Source: Chitinophaga caeni (GTDB lineage: Bacteria > Bacteroidota > Bacteroidia > Chitinophagales > Chitinophagaceae). From it: a stretch of 64,000 nucleotides of DNA. The notes under the pieces were generated by a model. It saw only the letters and a list, made by a program, of their open reading frames with translations, was not told where the DNA came from and did no database searches. Each line of letters starts with the position of its first letter. The stretch's first letter is position 1. The stretch covers positions 2,117,001 through 2,181,000 of the forward strand of contig NZ_CP023777.1 of the NCBI RefSeq assembly GCF_002557795.1, read 5' to 3'. This document shows positions 62,517-64,000 of the stretch, piece by piece. The translations under genes were made by a program, and so were the position numbers.

Positions 62517-63236
62517 ATGTCGCAGTTGTACCTCGTTCCTTCTCCCATTGGCAACCTTTCCGATATTACTTACCGCGCGGTAAAAATATTGGAAGAGGCA
62601 GACCTGATCTTGGCGGAGGATACCCGTACTTCCGGTGTATTGCTCAGGCATTATAATATTAATAAACCCGTTACACCATATCACCAGCATAACGAACACA
62701 AGGTTTTACAACACCTCGTATCTCAAATTGAATCCGGTAAAACGATGGCCTTGCTTACGGATGCCGGTACGCCCGGGGTGTCCGATCCCGGTTTTTTACT
62801 GGTGAGAGCTTGTATTCAAGCCGGTATCAAGGTGGAATGTTTGCCGGGGGCAACGGCCTTTGTCCCGGCCTTGGTGAATAGCGGCCTCCCGATGAACCGC
62901 TTTGCCTTCGAAGGTTTCCTCCCGCTAAAGAAGGGGAGACATACCTTGTTGACCCAGCTCGCTGAAGACGAAAGAAGCCTCGTTTTTTACGAATCCCCGA
63001 TGCGCCTCGTTAAAACATTATCCGATTTTATCAATTACTTTGGTGCCGGCCGCAATTGTTGCGTAAGCCGGGAACTCACCAAGATGTTCGAAGAAAATAA
63101 ACGCGGCACTTTGCAAGAAGTGCATGACTATTTTGCCGCCAAAACGGTAAAAGGGGAAATCGTGATCGTCCTGGAAGGATTCGATCCCAAGTCCAAGAAA
63201 AAAAGCCGCTACCAAGATGATGACGGTGGCGAATAA
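62517..63236 (+). CDS. rsmI: 16S rRNA (cytidine-1402-2'-O) methyltransferase RsmI
   Basis: SAM-dependent tetrapyrrole-methylase-fold enzyme acting on the same nucleotide, C1402, as RsmH. The 239-residue product begins MSQLYLVPSPIGNLSDITYR. Motifs LAEDTRTSGVLLRHY, LLTDAGTPGVSDPGFLLV, CLPGATAFVPALVNSGLP and FEGFLPLKKGR are canonical. CVSRELTKMFEE is also present. It ends with a short basic/acidic tail. Both halves of the m4Cm1402 modification are therefore encoded in this window. Confidence 0.95.
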   Translation: MSQLYLVPSPIGNLSDITYRAVKILEEADLILAEDTRTSGVLLRHYNINKPVTPYHQHNEHKVLQHLVSQIESGKTMALLTDAGTPGVSDPGFLLVRACIQAGIKVECLPGATAFVPALVNSGLPMNRFAFEGFLPLKKGRHTLLTQLAEDERSLVFYESPMRLVKTLSDFINYFGAGRNCCVSRELTKMFEENKRGTLQEVHDYFAAKTVKGEIVIVLEGFDPKSKKKSRYQDDDGGE

Positions 63237-63395
63237 CGGCATTTATCCACTATGATCCGCTTGCTGTGTATAATTAATCCCACTGCAATACTTTCTCATT
63301 AAGCGAAAAAATGTATCTTTAAAATACTTGCTAATACCATGTAATGAGTCCCGCACGGAGGTAATTTCTTTTATCAACTCGAAATTCATGGCATC

Positions 63396-63920
63396 ATGAC
63401 CACACTTTGCAACCGCTTATTGTCAATTGTTGAAAATTTTGAGCTCGATAGTTGGGCTGAATTGTCACAATCGCTCAGTTTGTCTGAATTTTTATATTGC
63501 TTCGATGAAGACAACCAGGAGCCTGTTGATAAATTGCTGGGAACCAACTTGGTTCATTATGAAATGAAATCCTTCGAATTACCCGTTTCCCATAACCCGA
63601 TGTCTATTTTTTACAGGGACGAGCATTGGATGAAGATCGAGTTGAAATGTTACCAGGAGTTATATGTAGAAGACATTGTTCCTAACCATTGGCCATCCCC
63701 GGAGTCTATCTTGGAGTTTAATATGGAAGAAGGACAGGTAGGGGAATCCGTTGACATATATCCCGGTAAAGGCATCGGTCTCAGCATAGAAGCCTGCACG
63801 GGAAAAATATTAGCCATCGATTTTTTTCAACCGACAACTACGAATAATTATCTCGTATTCATGAAAGAAGAAGCCACCAACGGGGCCGATTCCGACCTCG
63901 AAATGCAAGAAATTGAATAA
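63396..63920 (+). CDS. Hypothetical protein of 174 residues
   Basis: An acidic protein beginning MTTLCNRLLSIVENFELDSW. It has no signal peptide or membrane segment, so it is probably cytoplasmic. SFELPVSHNPMSIFYRDEHW and GKGIGLSIEACTGKILAIDF suggest a beta-rich middle; the end is Asp/Glu-rich. No family is recognised. Just upstream, the four-codon ATG GCA TCA TGA overlaps the start codon. GGAGGT lies 35 bases before the start, at the end of another short frame (63343-63363). Either may be chance. The gene is the last in the window. Confidence 0.7.
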   Translation: MTTLCNRLLSIVENFELDSWAELSQSLSLSEFLYCFDEDNQEPVDKLLGTNLVHYEMKSFELPVSHNPMSIFYRDEHWMKIELKCYQELYVEDIVPNHWPSPESILEFNMEEGQVGESVDIYPGKGIGLSIEACTGKILAIDFFQPTTTNNYLVFMKEEATNGADSDLEMQEIE

Positions 63921-64000
63921 ATAACCCGGTTTCAACCTTATTTTAACCCATTCTTGTAAGATTCAAGCCTGGCTTACAAGGTAATTTGTATTTTAGCAGC

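Noticed and set aside
63953..63980. 8-bp inverted repeat CTTGTAAG / CTTACAAG near the right edge as a terminator
   Set aside because: Only 8 bp with a 12-base loop and no T-tract; too weak without the sequence beyond the window.

Overview
The window is a chromosomal segment from a Bacteroidota bacterium, most likely the Chitinophagaceae (Chitinophaga-like). The support is: the order of the division and cell-wall cluster; a Bacteroidota-type RNA polymerase omega subunit; DUF4835 and DUF4296 family proteins; a 2413-residue SprA translocon protein of the type IX secretion system (T9SS); two proteins with gliding-motility (CHU_C) C-terminal sorting domains; futalosine-pathway menaquinone genes; and repeated TAnnTTTG promoter elements. 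Family assignments are by eye from the translations. I saw no tRNA, rRNA, insertion sequence, prophage or CRISPR array.

Layout. 1-14.7 kb, minus strand: a dcw cluster in the order mraZ, rsmH, ftsL-like, PBP/ftsI, murE, mraY, murD, ftsW, murG, murC, ftsQ, ftsA (cut by the window edge). It makes the UDP-MurNAc-peptide and lipid II and builds the early divisome. Ten-bp-spaced MraZ-type boxes lie upstream. A 13-bp minisatellite (19 units) with a perfect palindrome interrupts the ftsW-murG junction. 15-19.2 kb, plus: bamD, rpoZ, coaBC, DUF4835, DUF4296. 19.3-22.9 kb, plus: a two-subunit CoA-transferase, a class IV aminotransferase and a photolyase. 22.9-25.6 kb, minus: a small lipoprotein, fabD, folE, queD. 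25.7-27.3 kb, plus: mqnB and mqnD. 27.3-33.7 kb: GNAT, a trans-sulfuration PLP enzyme, DinB, a Nudix-type regulator, a DUF389 membrane protein, a small CPFCG protein and fabH. 33.8-41.7 kb, plus: ruvA and sprA.

41.7-53.1 kb, mostly minus: a second palindrome/tandem-repeat element, two candidate small ORFs with a terminator, then SDR, two CHU_C surface proteins, an alpha/beta hydrolase and lnt (read lnt to SDR), followed by guaB and dprA. 53.2-64 kb: an e(P4)-type acid phosphatase (plus); a PorE-like TPR/PD40/OmpA protein, queE, folD and pckA (minus); then pepP, pssA, purS, rsmI and an unknown protein (plus).

The window is mostly core genome, and I did not find a clear new multi-gene system. 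The most unusual items are the two palindrome-plus-tandem-repeat elements (4.93-5.20 kb and 41.75-41.84 kb), which look related; the small-ORF pair at 42.0-42.3 kb; a Nudix regulator with a degenerate catalytic box; a CoaBC with substituted decarboxylase residues; and several genes whose promoter elements lie so close to the start codon that the mRNAs should be leaderless or nearly so.
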